Assembly: GCF_014646135.1 (NCBI RefSeq)
Contig: NZ_BMMW01000001.1
Location: forward strand, 79,570 to 143,569
DNA length: 64,000 bases
Source of the DNA: Nocardia camponoti
Lineage (GTDB): Bacteria; Actinomycetota; Actinomycetes; Mycobacteriales; Mycobacteriaceae
Direction of reading: 5' to 3'
Shown here: positions 1 through 8,989 of the stretch, one piece after another
Layout: each line of letters starts with the position of its first letter
Position numbering within the stretch: the stretch's first letter is position 1
Position numbers and translations under genes: made by a program
The notes under the pieces: generated by a model
What the model saw: the letters and a program-made list of their open reading frames with translations, nothing else
What the model was told of the DNA's origin: nothing
The model's database searches: none

Positions 1-21
1 GCGGCGAAACTTTCGAGCCTG

Positions 22-648
22 TTAGTTGTTGGGTTCGGGGTGCGTTGTTGGCGTGTGAATAATGTCGAAGTACACCGCTTTGTCGTCGGCCTTCGGGAAA
101 ACGCGGTAGGTGAATTTTTGGTCGGTCAGCGTCACAATATCGACCGTACGGGTGAACTGGTCTTGTCCCGCATCATTTTTCGCGGTGATGGTGCGCGTTT
201 TGCCGTCGGGTGACACCGTCCAGTTGCCGTGCATTTTCGGGCTGTCGTCGGGGTTGTAGATGGTGAACGTGCCGTCGGATTTGTAGTACGCCCAACCGAC
301 GTAGGCCTTGACGTTCGAGTCGTCGAGCGACACCGTCTTGCCTGCGGCGTCGGTCGCGCCGGTGGTCTCCCACGGGGTCGACGCGAGGATGGCGGCCGGG
401 GTGCCCTGCATGACCGGCGACGTGGTGACCGGCGGAATCGCCGATGTCGATGTCGCCGAGGCTGAGCCCGACGTTGTGGTGCCCTCGGCTGAGGTCGTCG
501 CGCTGGCGCTCACGCTCGCGCTTGTTGTCGAACTCGCGCTCGCGTCCGAACTGTCGTCATTGCTGCTGCACGCGCCGATAAGGCCCGCCGCGGCAATGGC
601 GATGAATACGGGCGCAATCGGCTTGGTGAACTTTCGCTGCTCCGTCAT
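22..648 (-). CDS. DUF4822 domain lipoprotein
   Basis: This is a 208-residue secreted protein of unknown function, probably anchored to the outer face of the membrane. A positively charged start is followed by a hydrophobic stretch and the lipobox IGAC, which puts the lipidated cysteine at residue 27. Residues about 30-80 are a low-complexity Ser/Thr/Ala linker. The C-terminal half (about 88-205) has the conserved run of DUF4822, including VGWAYYKSDG, DGKTRTITAK and a closing DIIHTPTTHPEPN. Proteins of this family are generally about this length. No partner gene is adjacent: the neighbour is a hydratase-like gene in the same direction with its own ribosome binding site. The family assignment is from memory; the lipoprotein features are directly visible. 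Confidence 0.8.
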   Translation of the reverse strand: MTEQRKFTKPIAPVFIAIAAAGLIGACSSNDDSSDASASSTTSASVSASATTSAEGTTTSGSASATSTSAIPPVTTSPVMQGTPAAILASTPWETTGATDAAGKTVSLDDSNVKAYVGWAYYKSDGTFTIYNPDDSPKMHGNWTVSPDGKTRTITAKNDAGQDQFTRTVDIVTLTDQKFTYRVFPKADDKAVYFDIIHTPTTHPEPNN

Positions 649-703
649 GGGCTGAGTTTAAGTGCGCAAACGCGTTAAACCCGGCAACCTGGTCGGGGCG
701 AAT

Positions 704-1471
704 TCAGCTAAATCGAGGTTTGCGATGTTGCAGCATCGCCGACATTCCCTCGGCGAAGTCCGCGCCGATGAGCAGTTCGCTTTGTCCGACGCTTTCGCGT
801 TCGAGCGCGTTATCGAGTTCACCTAGCGTGGCGTCATTAATGGCTCTTTTGGTCAATTCGAGCGCGCGTCGGGGGCGAGCGACGATGCGGCTGGCTGCGG
901 CGTCGACGGCGGCGCTTAGCTCCGCGTCGGGAACGCAGGCGGTCACGAGGCCGGTCGCTTGGGCCTCAGTGGCCGTGATGCGCTTGCCGAGCAGCGACAT
1001 TTCCATCGCCCGCGTGCGACCGACCGATGCAGCGGCAACGGCCGTTGAGCCGCCGTCCGGCATAAGGCCGATGCCGGTGAAGGGCAGCAGGAAGTAGGCG
1101 CTTTCGGCCGCGTAGATGAGGTCGGCGATGAGCGCGAGCGAGGCACCGACGCCTGCGGCGACGCCGTTGACCTGGGCGATCACCGGCAGTGGCGAGTCGA
1201 TAATCGCGCGAATGCCGCGTGCCGCGGTGGACATGACCAACTGCGGCGGAATTGCGGTGTCTGCCGTTGACATCGCGGCGAGGTCGGCACCGGTGCAAAA
1301 CGCGGGGCCCGCGCCGGTGATGACGATCGCGCGCAGCGACGGGTCGGTGGGCGCGCCGATGATCGCGTCGGTGAGCGCGTTCATCGCGGTGTGGTCGAGG
1401 GCGTTGAGCCGGTCCGGGCGGTTGATACACAGCCGCAGCACGCCGTCGCGGCGCTCGATGTCGAGACTCAT
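704..1471 (-). CDS. enoyl-CoA hydratase/isomerase family protein
   Basis: This is a 255-residue crotonase-fold protein that should bind acyl-CoA. I start it at the ATG at 1471 because GGAGGC lies just upstream; a longer reading frame adds 38 residues with no family similarity. The oxyanion-hole segment GPAFCTGADLA and the second one NGVAAGVG are present. Both glutamates of classical enoyl-CoA hydratase appear replaced (SLA where ELA is usual, and LPF where PE is usual). An aspartate is kept in GLMPDGG, the position used by PaaG-type isomerases. It is therefore more likely a double-bond isomerase or other crotonase than a hydratase. The substrate is unknown. Confidence 0.85.
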   Translation of the reverse strand: MSLDIERRDGVLRLCINRPDRLNALDHTAMNALTDAIIGAPTDPSLRAIVITGAGPAFCTGADLAAMSTADTAIPPQLVMSTAARGIRAIIDSPLPVIAQVNGVAAGVGASLALIADLIYAAESAYFLLPFTGIGLMPDGGSTAVAAASVGRTRAMEMSLLGKRITATEAQATGLVTACVPDAELSAAVDAAASRIVARPRRALELTKRAINDATLGELDNALERESVGQSELLIGADFAEGMSAMLQHRKPRFS

Positions 1472-1771
1472 TGCTGCCTCCGGGTCCTGGTCCGCGAGAA
1501 CCGCCATTAACTTAGTGGGTTCACTGTAAGGGGGAGTGGGAGCGCGGCGGGGCCAAATAGAGCTACCGAGTTCGCGGGGTTGCACGCGCGGAGGTCGAAG
1601 GGAGGGGCGGGTGGCGTGTATCCGTGCGTGCGTGCGTCTGAAGGCGCTTGGTCGGCAAAGCGCAGGTCATGTGGGGCGCGTTGGCAGTGCGTGGGGCGGC
1701 GGAGTTGGGCGTTTGGGTCTCGACGAAGCGCCGGTCACGTGCGGCGCTGGGGCTGCGGTGAGCGCGGCGGT
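1472..1771. other. 300-bp non-coding gap
   Basis: This gap lies between the start of the hydratase-like gene and the stop of the condensation-fold gene, both on the minus strand. It should hold the promoter of the hydratase-like gene. It is rich in GGGG/GGCG runs. I see no clear inverted repeat, RNA gene or small ORF with a convincing ribosome binding site. Confidence 0.4.
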
Positions 1772-2956
1772 TTAGGTGGTGAAGGCGGCGGTGAGGGTGG
1801 TGGTGATGCGGTCGATGAGGGCTTCCAGGCGCTCTTCGATGCCGTCGCCGTTACGGGCCGAGACGGTGAGTTCGGTGCGGCCGTCGAATTCCGTGATGCC
1901 GAACAGCAGCGGCATCGCCACGCTGTGCTGCGGCAGGACGTACAGGCCTGTTGGGGTGAAGCCGGGGACCGCGAGTTCGGCGCTGGTGAAGCGGCCCATG
2001 TGCGACACGGTGGCCGACGCCAAGTTGCGGCCCATGCGTGAGCCAAGCCAGTTGGTGGTGTGGAGGACGCCGCGATTGATCGCGTCGGGGACCAACGTGA
2101 CGCGGGTGTTGGCGAGCTGGTTGAGTTCGCGACGTTCGGTGAGGCCGGTTTTCAGCTGGTCGGTGACCGCGCGCCAGTCTTCGCCGGGCGTGATGTCGAG
2201 GAAGAGGGGAAGCGCGAGGTTGGCGGTGGAGCGCAGCGCTGGGTCATGGCGGCGCAGGTCGGTCGGCATCATGATGCGCGACGGGCCGCGCGTTTCTGCC
2301 GCGAGGAGTGCGCAGATCCGGGCGAGCGCGCCCGGGCCGGCGGTGGGAATTGTGCGGTGGCGCAACAGGTGTCGCGCTTCGCCCCGACGTTGCCTGCCTT
2401 TGCCGACGGCGCTGCGGTAGCGCGGGACAAGGGGCGTTGGCTTGCCCGGCGCGCCGATGCGGGTGACTAGCTCGTGGTCGGCGATCGGATCGGGGAAAGG
2501 TTGGGGTTCGTCGCCGCGTAGGGCAGCCAGGACGTTGCGAGCCCAGTCGATCATGCCAACCCCGTCCATGACGCCGTGGAAGACGCGGAAAACAAGTGTG
2601 GGGTTCTCGCCCGTGAGCAGGACAACTTCGCAGGTGCGCTCGGGGGTCGGGCCGATCGGACTGCTGAGTACCGGATCGGATTCCAATGCGGGAGTGTGGA
2701 ATTGGTGACCAGCGATCACGCGAACGGCGGGAGCGACACCGCTGTCGACCCAGAGCTTCCCGTCGCGGACAAGTCGCGCGCCGGGGGTGGCTTCGGCCGC
2801 GACCTTCACCGCGCGGTCAAGTTCGGCAGGTTCGATCGTGCCCGTGCCGGGGATCACGAGTTGCATGAGGAAGGGCGGTGCGAGGTCGCGCATCGGGAAG
2901 TACATGCGCTCGGTGGTGGAGATGGGGCGTGTGAACGTCTTTGTGGTACGGGGCAT
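1772..2956 (-). CDS. condensation-domain-like acyltransferase
   Basis: This 394-residue protein resembles the condensation/PapA/wax-ester-synthase acyltransferase fold. The active-site motif HHxxxDG is present as HGVMDG (His127 to Gly132): the catalytic second histidine and the aspartate are kept and the first histidine is Phe. It is a free-standing protein with no carrier or adenylation domain attached. AGGAAC precedes the ATG by a normal distance. It sits about 150 bp downstream of nltD in the same direction, so it may be cotranscribed with the beta-lactone genes and could acylate their product or a related alcohol. That link is inference from position only. It could also be a PapA-like enzyme of cell-envelope lipids. 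Confidence 0.65.
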   Translation of the reverse strand: MPRTTKTFTRPISTTERMYFPMRDLAPPFLMQLVIPGTGTIEPAELDRAVKVAAEATPGARLVRDGKLWVDSGVAPAVRVIAGHQFHTPALESDPVLSSPIGPTPERTCEVVLLTGENPTLVFRVFHGVMDGVGMIDWARNVLAALRGDEPQPFPDPIADHELVTRIGAPGKPTPLVPRYRSAVGKGRQRRGEARHLLRHRTIPTAGPGALARICALLAAETRGPSRIMMPTDLRRHDPALRSTANLALPLFLDITPGEDWRAVTDQLKTGLTERRELNQLANTRVTLVPDAINRGVLHTTNWLGSRMGRNLASATVSHMGRFTSAELAVPGFTPTGLYVLPQHSVAMPLLFGITEFDGRTELTVSARNGDGIEERLEALIDRITTTLTAAFTT

Positions 2957-3103
2957 TTGAGAGTTCCTAGCGGTGCAAGGCTTGATCGTGCGAGACGGTC
3001 ACCCGATGATGTGGACTGCGGTGCGGTGCCGACGGTCGCGATCCTCGGGGAGTCGTTCGGCCTTCGTTTGCGTGCGATGCGCGGCAGTTGGCGGCCCGTT
3101 TCA

Positions 3104-4144
3104 CTACAAGTTCCGGGTCAATTTCTCGATCCCACCCTGCTCGGCAATCCACGCGAGCAAACCTGCCAGCCCGGTTGCACGGTCGATGACAGGTACGTAG
3201 CCGAGGTCGGTGAGCGCGGCGGTGGTGTCGTAGGTGGCCGTGCGCGTCATCAACGCCACCACGTAGCGCGACAACGGCGGCGACCACCGTTCGGCGATAA
3301 ACGGTGCGCGCCAGACAGTTTCGACGGCCGCGACGATCGCCGCCAGGACCCGCGGGTTCGGCTGACGAGACGGCGGCGCGTACCCGAGCATTCCGGCGAC
3401 GTCGCCGAGAAAGCCCCACACGTCGGTCTTCTCGGCGTCGGCAATGAAGTACGCGCGACCCCCCACATCAGGCGCGGTGAGGGCAAGTCGGCAGGCGACG
3501 ACAACATTGTCGACGTGACACAGCGACGCCTCAACCGTGCGTCCATACGACAGATCGGGCAAGCTCCCGGCAGCAGTGCGGCCAAGCAGACGGACAATGG
3601 GCCCCGACCGGTCGCCCGCACCCCAAATCGCTCGAGGCCGCAGCGCGGTAGTCGCGAATTCTGTTGTGTTAGCGGCTAATACGGCCCGTTCCGCCGCCGC
3701 TTTCGTCTCGGAGTAAAAGTTCAAATATCGTGTCGGGTAGGGCAGCGACTCATCGACGTCGCACTGGTCGCCACCGTCGCGATCCATGAGCGCGCTTGGG
3801 CTGGAAATGAAGACGAACCGCCGTGCCCCATTTGCCCGCGCTCCCTCGAGCAAATGCTCAGTGGCCGTGAGGTTCTCAGCGATGAACCGCTGACGCCGCC
3901 CGCGCTCATCCACTCGCGCGGCGCTGTGAATCACCGCGTCGACGCCGCTTGTCGCGGCAACGAGAGACGCTGGATCGGTGAGGTCGCCGTAAACGACCCG
4001 CACCTGCTCGACCGCATCGCCGAGGTCAGCGAGATTGCTCGTCGGCCGCACGAGAATGGTGACGTCATGCTCGCCGCGCGCGACAAGGTCACGCACGAGC
4101 GCCCCGCCGAGAAACCCCGACGCCCCGGTGACGAGAACCCTCAC
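3104..4144 (-). CDS. nltD: NltD/OleD-like 2-alkyl-3-ketoacid reductase
   Basis: This 346-residue enzyme of the extended SDR/epimerase family probably reduces a 2-alkyl-3-ketoacid with NAD(P)H to the 2-alkyl-3-hydroxyacid, the step between the Claisen condensation and lactone closure. The Rossmann motif TGASGFLG is at residues 6-13 and the catalytic YSETK (Tyr144, Lys148) is present, with a serine pair at 114-115. The GTG start at 4144 was chosen because it places TGASGFLG at the N-terminus and overlaps the nltC stop by 4 nt (GTGA), indicating translational coupling. A long upstream extension in this frame is only the shadow of nltC. OleD homologues have the same length. Confidence 0.85.
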   Translation of the reverse strand: MRVLVTGASGFLGGALVRDLVARGEHDVTILVRPTSNLADLGDAVEQVRVVYGDLTDPASLVAATSGVDAVIHSAARVDERGRRQRFIAENLTATEHLLEGARANGARRFVFISSPSALMDRDGGDQCDVDESLPYPTRYLNFYSETKAAAERAVLAANTTEFATTALRPRAIWGAGDRSGPIVRLLGRTAAGSLPDLSYGRTVEASLCHVDNVVVACRLALTAPDVGGRAYFIADAEKTDVWGFLGDVAGMLGYAPPSRQPNPRVLAAIVAAVETVWRAPFIAERWSPPLSRYVVALMTRTATYDTTAALTDLGYVPVIDRATGLAGLLAWIAEQGGIEKLTRNL

Positions 4145-5784
4145 GCCCCCAACTCCTTTCGCGCCCACACGGCCAACTGCTCGCGGCCGATCTTCGCGTT
4201 GTGGCGGATGTCGACCGGGAATCCCGGATGAACCAGGAACTCCTCGATCGGTGCCGTCAGGTCGAATTCCCGTGCGCGCGTTCGCAATTCGGCCAATACG
4301 GAGGCTGCCGTGGCGTCCGGCTCCAGTTCCACACACAGCACCGGGCGCAATCCAACCCCAACCAGCGCCGTCCGCGCAACACCGGTAACCACGTTGCACA
4401 CCTGCTCGACCTGTACCGTGAACATGTCCCCTTGAGCAGTGCGCACCCGCTGACTCTTGCGCCCGCAGAACCAGATTCGACCTTGCTCGTCGATCCAGCC
4501 GAGGTCGCCGGTGCGATGCCACACCCGGTCGCCATCAACGACCTTGCCGAGCGCGTTCGCCGAATCCGGCCAGTAATAGTGCGTGCTCACGTTCGGGCCA
4601 GCGACAACTATCTCGCCGACTTGCCTTGTGCCACTGACGGTCTCAGCCGACGACCACGTCGGCACCGGCGCGTCGGTGATCGCGAGCAACCGCACTTCGA
4701 TTCGGTCGGCGGGTCGGCCAATGCACGTCCCGTCACCGGATCGCGCCCGCTCGACCAGCCCACCGAGCAACTCGCGCGACTCAATCGTCGACATCGGCAA
4801 CGCCTCGGTCGACCCGTATCCCGCGTAAATCTCGACATCCGGGCGCAATTGCTCACGCAACCCGGCGATGCACCAGTCCGGCACCGGTGCGCCACCGGAG
4901 AAAATGCTGGTCAGCGAGTCAAGCGAAGCTGGGTTGGTCCGCAAATGCGCGAGCAGCGGGATCAGCAACGCGGGCGACGCGAACATCGTCGTGACCCCGA
5001 ATCGGGTGATCGCGTCAACTACGTGGGCGGGATCGGTCGATCCCACCTTCGACGGAATCAGCGGCGGCAAAACGCACCGCGACCCCAACAGCAAATCAAG
5101 CACGCCAACCAGCGGCAGCGTGATCAGCGACGTCTCCGGCGCAACACCACCCCGCGCGGAATGCACCTGCTCCACCATCGCGGCCAAGTTCCCGTGCGTG
5201 AGCTCAACAGCCTTCGCCGGGCCGGTACTGCCGGTCGTGAACGCGATAATCAGCACGTCATCGGGGTTGGCCGGCAACCGGTCGGGCGCGGGCCGCGACG
5301 GCGTCCGCCCCACCTCAGCCAGCCGCGCACCACGCCAAAACCACCGTCGCCCGACCGTGAGCGTCGTCCGCACACCACGGAAACTGCGCGCGAAAATCAC
5401 CCGCGCTGCGTGCGCGGCGGGGATCCCGATGAACGCCTCGGCCTCAACGGCACGCAAACAATGCACCATGCGACGGATACCCATGCCGGGGTCGATGACC
5501 ACTGGCACGGCACCAATCTTCAACAGCGCGAACAGAATCGCGTACAACTCCGCGCTTGGCAGCACGAGCACGATCGTGCGCGTGCCGCTCCCCACGCCGG
5601 ACGCGCTCAAGTGCTCGGCAATCGCATCCGACCACGCGTCGAGCTCGCCGTAGGTCAGACACTGGTATTCCGGCAGGTCAGTGGCCGGGGTGCCGTCGGG
5701 GGAGAAGACGGCGGGCCGGTCGGGATGCGCGGCCGCGAAAGCGCGGAAGGAGTCGACGGTCTGCCAGTACGTCCCCGTTGTCAC
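4141..5784 (-). CDS. nltC: NltC/OleC-like beta-lactone synthetase
   Basis: This 547-residue member of the ANL (adenylate-forming) superfamily is related to OleC. OleC uses ATP to convert 2-alkyl-3-hydroxyacids to cis-beta-lactones instead of forming a CoA thioester. The P-loop TTGSTGPAK lies at about residues 183-191, YGSTE and TGDLG motifs follow, and a C-terminal domain lysine is present in NAKIGREQ. The GTG start overlaps the nltB stop by 4 nt and the stop overlaps nltD by 4 nt, so it is embedded in a coupled operon. No OleB-type hydrolase, which would decarboxylate the lactone to an olefin, is present here. The end product should therefore stay a beta-lactone, as reported for nocardiolactone. 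Confidence 0.88.
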   Translation of the reverse strand: MTTGTYWQTVDSFRAFAAAHPDRPAVFSPDGTPATDLPEYQCLTYGELDAWSDAIAEHLSASGVGSGTRTIVLVLPSAELYAILFALLKIGAVPVVIDPGMGIRRMVHCLRAVEAEAFIGIPAAHAARVIFARSFRGVRTTLTVGRRWFWRGARLAEVGRTPSRPAPDRLPANPDDVLIIAFTTGSTGPAKAVELTHGNLAAMVEQVHSARGGVAPETSLITLPLVGVLDLLLGSRCVLPPLIPSKVGSTDPAHVVDAITRFGVTTMFASPALLIPLLAHLRTNPASLDSLTSIFSGGAPVPDWCIAGLREQLRPDVEIYAGYGSTEALPMSTIESRELLGGLVERARSGDGTCIGRPADRIEVRLLAITDAPVPTWSSAETVSGTRQVGEIVVAGPNVSTHYYWPDSANALGKVVDGDRVWHRTGDLGWIDEQGRIWFCGRKSQRVRTAQGDMFTVQVEQVCNVVTGVARTALVGVGLRPVLCVELEPDATAASVLAELRTRAREFDLTAPIEEFLVHPGFPVDIRHNAKIGREQLAVWARKELGA

Positions 5785-6671
5785 GCGGTCGGCTCGGGTA
5801 GGCGGTACAGGCTCGCGGCCGCCGACGGGCCAGCGCCCGCGGCGACGAACAGCACGTGGGTGAACCCGTCGAGGGTGCCGTCGACGAGCGCGCGGTCGTA
5901 GGCGAGCGGCAGCGCGGCCGTGTGCGGGTCACCCGCGCCGAGATCAGGCAAGCGAACATCGCCAAGGTTGAGCGACTTGGCAACGCGCGCAGGGAATTCC
6001 GCCGACGGCGTCGACGCGATCACCGCCACCCGCGCGTCTGGCTCAGCGTCGGCCAATGCCAGTCGGCCCACCTCAACCGCGACGTCGAGGATGCGGTCCT
6101 CGTAGTCGGCGTCGCGCTCAACGGTCATCATCGAGCGGCCGGTTGTGCCCATTTTCGCGGTGTCAACGTACGCGGATTCGGCAGGCGACCCAGGCGCGGT
6201 CGCGAAGTGCACCGGGCCGAAACCGATTGCGTCGTCGGATGATTCAAGCAACAGCGCCGCGCCCGACGTCGCGAACGGGAACGCCGCATCGGCGGCCGAA
6301 CGCGTCAACGACGGGTGCGTGTCGCCCGCGACAATCAGCACGTGCTCGGTGCCGGTCGCGACGATCGCCGACGCGACCTGCACGGCGTTCAGCACGCCCG
6401 TCGCACCATTCATCAGGTCGAAACCGAAAGTGTGGGAATCGTTTTTGACGTAATCGAGCCCGATCCCCGCTTCCTTCTGGATGAGCGCGGCGACGGCAGG
6501 TTCGACCGTATTGCTATCTCGGAAGATGCCCGTGTTGATGAAGACGCCAACCTGGTCGGGGCGAATCCCGGCGCGCGCCACCGCTTCTCGCGCGGCGCGA
6601 CCACTGTGCTCAACAACGCTGTGCGAATCGCCACCAACGCTGGCACCGGTGGAACGAATGCGAATTCCCAT
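5781..6671 (-). CDS. nltB: NltB, catalytically degenerate OleA-like ketosynthase partner
   Basis: This 296-residue thiolase-fold protein is an OleA/KAS-III relative, shorter than its neighbour NltA (350). The glutamate of the RDxxxxEP segment (Glu57), which in OleA reaches into the partner's active site, is kept. The nucleophilic cysteine is replaced by Ala90 in DLMNGATG. The usual HQ and GN motifs of the His/Asn pair are not recognisable near the C-terminus (IASTPS and LGAGDP occupy those places). It should therefore not act alone; a structural or allosteric heterodimer with NltA is the natural reading. The ATG lies 5 nt after the nltA stop, and the end is coupled to nltC. Confidence 0.85.
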   Translation of the reverse strand: MGIRIRSTGASVGGDSHSVVEHSGRAAREAVARAGIRPDQVGVFINTGIFRDSNTVEPAVAALIQKEAGIGLDYVKNDSHTFGFDLMNGATGVLNAVQVASAIVATGTEHVLIVAGDTHPSLTRSAADAAFPFATSGAALLLESSDDAIGFGPVHFATAPGSPAESAYVDTAKMGTTGRSMMTVERDADYEDRILDVAVEVGRLALADAEPDARVAVIASTPSAEFPARVAKSLNLGDVRLPDLGAGDPHTAALPLAYDRALVDGTLDGFTHVLFVAAGAGPSAAASLYRLPEPTA

Positions 6672-6676
6672 GTGAC

Positions 6677-7729
6677 TCAGACCTTTAGCGACGAGATGGT
6701 GGTGGAAAGGTAGCCCGCGACGACACCGGAAGCAGCGGGGACCATCAGCACTTTCGCGCCCGCTTCGATGCGGTCTTGTGACAGCTGATCGTGCAGCACG
6801 ATGAAATGCGAAGTGGTTGACGTGTTTCCGTACTTCTCGATCACGTTGAGGTCCGGCGGCATCGGCGCACCAAATTCCCGCTCGGCAACCGCGTTGATGA
6901 ACGGCACTGCGGCGGCACCGAATTGGTGATGAATGAGGTAATCGAAACGCTCATCGGCGAAGGAGGAACCACGGTCGGCGAGGAACGCGCCTTGCGCGTC
7001 CGGCCACAGCAGGAACCGTGCTTCGTTGTGCATCTTGCGGTTGTCGGTGTAGAGCGCGACCCCCGACGACTTGTCGCTCGGCATGCCAAGGCAAAGACCG
7101 GAATGCTCACTGGCCGTGAACAATTCGACGTAATGAATCATGTCGGCGCTGTCGACCGCCTGGTCGAGCACCACCGCGCAACCGGAATCGCCAACCGAAA
7201 GCGACGCGAATTGCAGGTCGTACTTCGCCGAAATCTCGTTGACCGCGGTGTCGGCGATGGGCGTGATGGCCTCGCCGGAGACCACCATGCCGGTGCGAAC
7301 GATGCCAGCGCGAATCATCCGGTCAAGCAGATAGGTGCCGGTGAGCATGCCAGCGCACGCGTTGGACACATCGAAGGTGATCGCGCGCGTCGCGCCAAGC
7401 TCTTTGGCGATCGTCGACGCGAACGCGGGCTCCATGTACATCTTGGTGACGTCGTTGCTGCGGGTGATCGAACAGGAAATGATCACGTCGAGCTCGGCGG
7501 GGGCGTAGCGCGAGCGGGAAAGGCAGTCGCGTGCGGCGTTGATGGCCAGGGTGAACGAGTCTTCTTCGTGGCCGGGTCGTGTATCGCGCACTCGCCGTTC
7601 GCGGACGCCGGTGATCTTCTCCAGATCGAAGGCAGGCGGCGCTTGTAAGCGCGAAATCAATTCTTCGGTCGAAACGGAATTCGACGGAAGATACGCGCCG
7701 ATGGACTCGAAACGTGAGTGTTGCGACAC
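6677..7729 (-). CDS. nltA: NltA, OleA-like acyl-CoA Claisen condensing enzyme
   Basis: This 350-residue thiolase-superfamily enzyme probably joins two long-chain acyl-CoAs head to head into a 2-alkyl-3-ketoacid. The complete set of OleA residues is visible: Cys125 in NACAG, Glu100 in YMEPAF, His268 in IHHQF and Asn302 in YGNTS. I place the start at the GTG at 7729 because AGGAG lies 7-8 nt upstream; 41 extra in-frame residues upstream are unlike the family. It is the first gene of the nltA-B-C-D operon. The 217 bp upstream should carry the promoter. The gene order and the split into two OleA paralogues match the cluster described in Nocardia brasiliensis. Confidence 0.88.
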   Translation of the reverse strand: MSQHSRFESIGAYLPSNSVSTEELISRLQAPPAFDLEKITGVRERRVRDTRPGHEEDSFTLAINAARDCLSRSRYAPAELDVIISCSITRSNDVTKMYMEPAFASTIAKELGATRAITFDVSNACAGMLTGTYLLDRMIRAGIVRTGMVVSGEAITPIADTAVNEISAKYDLQFASLSVGDSGCAVVLDQAVDSADMIHYVELFTASEHSGLCLGMPSDKSSGVALYTDNRKMHNEARFLLWPDAQGAFLADRGSSFADERFDYLIHHQFGAAAVPFINAVAEREFGAPMPPDLNVIEKYGNTSTTSHFIVLHDQLSQDRIEAGAKVLMVPAASGVVAGYLSTTISSLKV

Positions 7730-7946
7730 CGGGTGCTCCTGGAAAGCTCGAACGAGGCGCCGTTGGCGAGCGGTGACTGGCCCGTGGCGTGTCCGCACAG
7801 TACCGGACCCGCAGTGAGGAATCACAAGGTGAAAGCACGCAGGGTGAGCCAACTCACGACGCCACCTTCAATGGTACGCGGACGCCGCTCAGCGCTTTGT
7901 TTTCCGAGCTGAAAACCGGTGCGGAAGCTTGTTACGCGGACGCTTG

Positions 7947-8309
7947 CTACTCCGACGGCGCGGGTGCTTCTTCCTCGATCTGCGGGAAGCGCAGCGGCAG
8001 ATCGCGCACCTCGCCGAGGAACACCCCGAACGGGCCCTGCGCCATTTCGAGCATGGTGTCGTAGTAGTCCTGGTCGAAGTCGATCTGACCGGGCTCGTCG
8101 TAGAAGAATTTGAGCGGAATGCTGGGATGAAACCAGTAGAAGTTGCGCAGCGAGCCACCCGCGCCGTCGCTGCCGATGAGGCCCACCTGAAAGCCAAGAT
8201 CAGCTTGGAACCGCACTTCGGTGACCAACTGCAAATGCGTAAGGAATTTCGCATCGCCGCCGTCGATGGTGAGTTTGACTACCTCGTCGTTGTAAACGAA
8301 TCCCGACAT
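7947..8309 (-). CDS. conserved hypothetical protein, 120 aa
   Basis: I do not recognise this protein. The ATG at 8309 has an AGTAGG-like site about 9 nt upstream; an in-frame extension to 8366 lacks one. The protein is soluble, acidic toward the C-terminus (ending IEEEAPAPSE) and rich in aromatic residues (LRNFYWFHPSIP, KFFYDEPGQ), with no signal peptide or membrane segment. It lies upstream of nltA in the same direction but 217 bp away, so cotranscription is uncertain. Confidence 0.6.
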   Translation of the reverse strand: MSGFVYNDEVVKLTIDGGDAKFLTHLQLVTEVRFQADLGFQVGLIGSDGAGGSLRNFYWFHPSIPLKFFYDEPGQIDFDQDYYDTMLEMAQGPFGVFLGEVRDLPLRFPQIEEEAPAPSE

Positions 8310-8434
8310 TGGCGAACCTACTTTCGTAGTCGTCGCAACCAGAGTGTGTACCGAGCAAGTAGCCAAATCTTAGCTGGCCGGACCGCGGAGGCGAAGGGCC
8401 AGCGCGTGTCCGGCGGGAGCGGATAACAGTGCGG

Positions 8435-8791
8435 CTACACGGCGGGAACGCCCGGGTTGCGACTCGGACGCGGTGCCCTGCCGTGCTCGGCGGGAATCGC
8501 GTACGGGCCGCTGTCGCGAATACCGAATTCGATGCGGCACGGGAAAATCGACGGCAACCCGGTGGCGCGAAGATCGAAATTCACGGCCAGAGTTTCGCTT
8601 GCCCATTCGTCGAGCGAATGCGGAAGGCGAACGGTTGTGCCGTCGACGCAGCAGACGTAGGCGTAACGCTCGTCGCCTTCGGGTGCGCCATCGGTAAGCG
8701 GATGATGTAAACACACAGCGTCAATATCGAGAACCCGACCGGTCGTTTCCGGTGGCGTGACGCTCGGCAAATCCAACTCGAAGTCGTCCAT
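8435..8791 (-). CDS. hypothetical protein, 118 aa
   Basis: This is a small soluble protein of unknown function. It has two adjacent cysteines (YVCCVDG) and a further Cys in IFPCRIEFG, an HH pair in CLHHPL, and a proline-rich C-terminus. No signal peptide or membrane segment is seen. Codon use, with strong G/C at third positions, supports it as a real gene. It is transcribed toward the 120-aa gene and the nlt operon, with a 125-bp gap. Confidence 0.5.
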   Translation of the reverse strand: MDDFELDLPSVTPPETTGRVLDIDAVCLHHPLTDGAPEGDERYAYVCCVDGTTVRLPHSLDEWASETLAVNFDLRATGLPSIFPCRIEFGIRDSGPYAIPAEHGRAPRPSRNPGVPAV

Positions 8792-8989
8792 GCGGCAAAC
8801 CGTAGCGCAGCAATCATTCAGGGAACGGAAATTCGCGCGTCCTTCACGAACTTCGCAATCGGGCGAAGTTCATGTTGTGTACTGCTTGCCGGTGAGCGGC
8901 CCTAACAGTGAGCGTTTCCTTGTGGTGTCTAGAAGTTTGCTCACCTGCGATGGCACACTGGTCAAAAGCCTCGTGGAAGGACGTATTCC

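Noticed and set aside
3104..4522. Long reading frame extending nltD to 472 codons
   Set aside because: The upstream part has no Rossmann or family similarity and lies inside nltC; the GTG at 4144 overlaps the nltC stop by 4 nt.
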